Of a stretch of DNA of 5,140 nt, positions 5,092-5,140 are shown piece after piece. Each line of letters starts with the position of its first letter. The first letter of the stretch is position 1. The stretch is from Campylobacteraceae bacterium. Its GTDB lineage: Bacteria > Campylobacterota > Campylobacteria > Campylobacterales > Sulfurovaceae. The notes beneath the pieces are model-generated. The model did not search any database, was not told the origin of the DNA, and saw only the letters and a list, made by a program, of their open reading frames with translations. The stretch spans positions 1 to 5,140 of the forward strand of contig JALVQH010000169.1 in NCBI GenBank assembly GCA_027031505.1, read 5' to 3'. The position numbers and the translations under genes were made by a program.

Positions 5092-5140
5092 GGATCTTTT
5101 TTCTTCTTTTTGCATGCCTCAGATCCTCTCAGAGCCTGAG
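5082..5140 (+). CDS. 5' end of a probable secreted or lipoprotein gene (runs off the right edge)
   Basis: A frame open to the window edge begins at GTG 5082, overlapping the stop of the small Tat gene. It reads MALRIFFLLFACLRSSQSL, a basic N-terminus and hydrophobic core typical of an export signal. LFAC at 9-12 resembles a lipobox, although Phe at -2 and an 11-residue leader are atypical. GTG is the only usual start codon after the in-frame stop at 5061-5063. Its ribosome-binding site is poor: GGAAGG abuts the start codon, so translation would rely on coupling to the upstream gene. The core IFFLLFAxLR is nearly the same as in the LolA signal peptide at 2524-2553. The product cannot be identified from so short a piece. 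Confidence 0.4.
   Translation, partial: MALRIFFLLFACLRSSQSL

Noticed and set aside
5118..5140. Palindromic stretch at the right edge (CTCAG ... CTGAG with an inner CTCT/AGAG) as a terminator
   Set aside because: The inner loop would be a single base and the T-rich run lies before rather than after it on the plus strand. On the minus strand an A-rich run follows. It also falls within an open signal-peptide frame.
1..5140. CRISPR arrays, tRNA or rRNA genes, insertion sequences, integrase or attachment sites
   Set aside because: I saw no repeated spacer-repeat units, no cloverleaf or rRNA-like sequence, no transposase motifs and no flanking direct repeats. The window reads as compact chromosomal coding DNA.

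Overview
The window looks like a bacterial chromosome segment from the Campylobacterota (formerly Epsilonproteobacteria), from a member with roughly balanced G+C by eye. Three things point there: the SecA sequence ([11 protein letters not shown] near its C-terminal part), a short Campylobacterota-type LolA next to secA, and, as I recall, a similar divergent secA/lolA arrangement in Campylobacter jejuni. The genus cannot be named from sequence reading alone.

Layout. Positions 1-2369 on the minus strand hold secA, the preprotein translocase ATPase, whose C-terminal end lies beyond the left edge. Positions 2370-2508 are a divergent intergenic region. It carries candidate promoters for both directions, a small inverted repeat over the likely secA -10 box, and a very strong ribosome-binding site leading into a 9-codon reading frame. 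From 2509 to 4816, on the plus strand, is a tightly packed cluster: lolA (TTG start, 2509-3033), a single-pass membrane coiled-coil protein (3038-3577), a Crp/Fnr-type regulator (3574-4245, ATGA overlap) and a second, diverged LolA-like protein (4277-4816). After a 98-base gap come a 58-residue protein with a twin-arginine (Tat) signal (4915-5091) and the first 59 bases of another apparently secreted or lipoprotein-like product (5082-5140).

How the parts fit. SecA drives export of unfolded proteins through SecYEG, and LolA carries lipoproteins across the periplasm after export, so the divergent pair is a Sec/Lol envelope-biogenesis locus. The less ordinary part is the rest of the cluster. Two LolA paralogs, about 37% identical by my hand count and sharing a cysteine pair at identical spacing, bracket a membrane coiled-coil protein and a transcription factor whose ligand pocket and recognition helix depart from the Crp/Fnr consensus. 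A dedicated envelope-lipoprotein module with its own regulator is a reasonable hypothesis. The function of the middle genes and of the second LolA is not established by the sequence.
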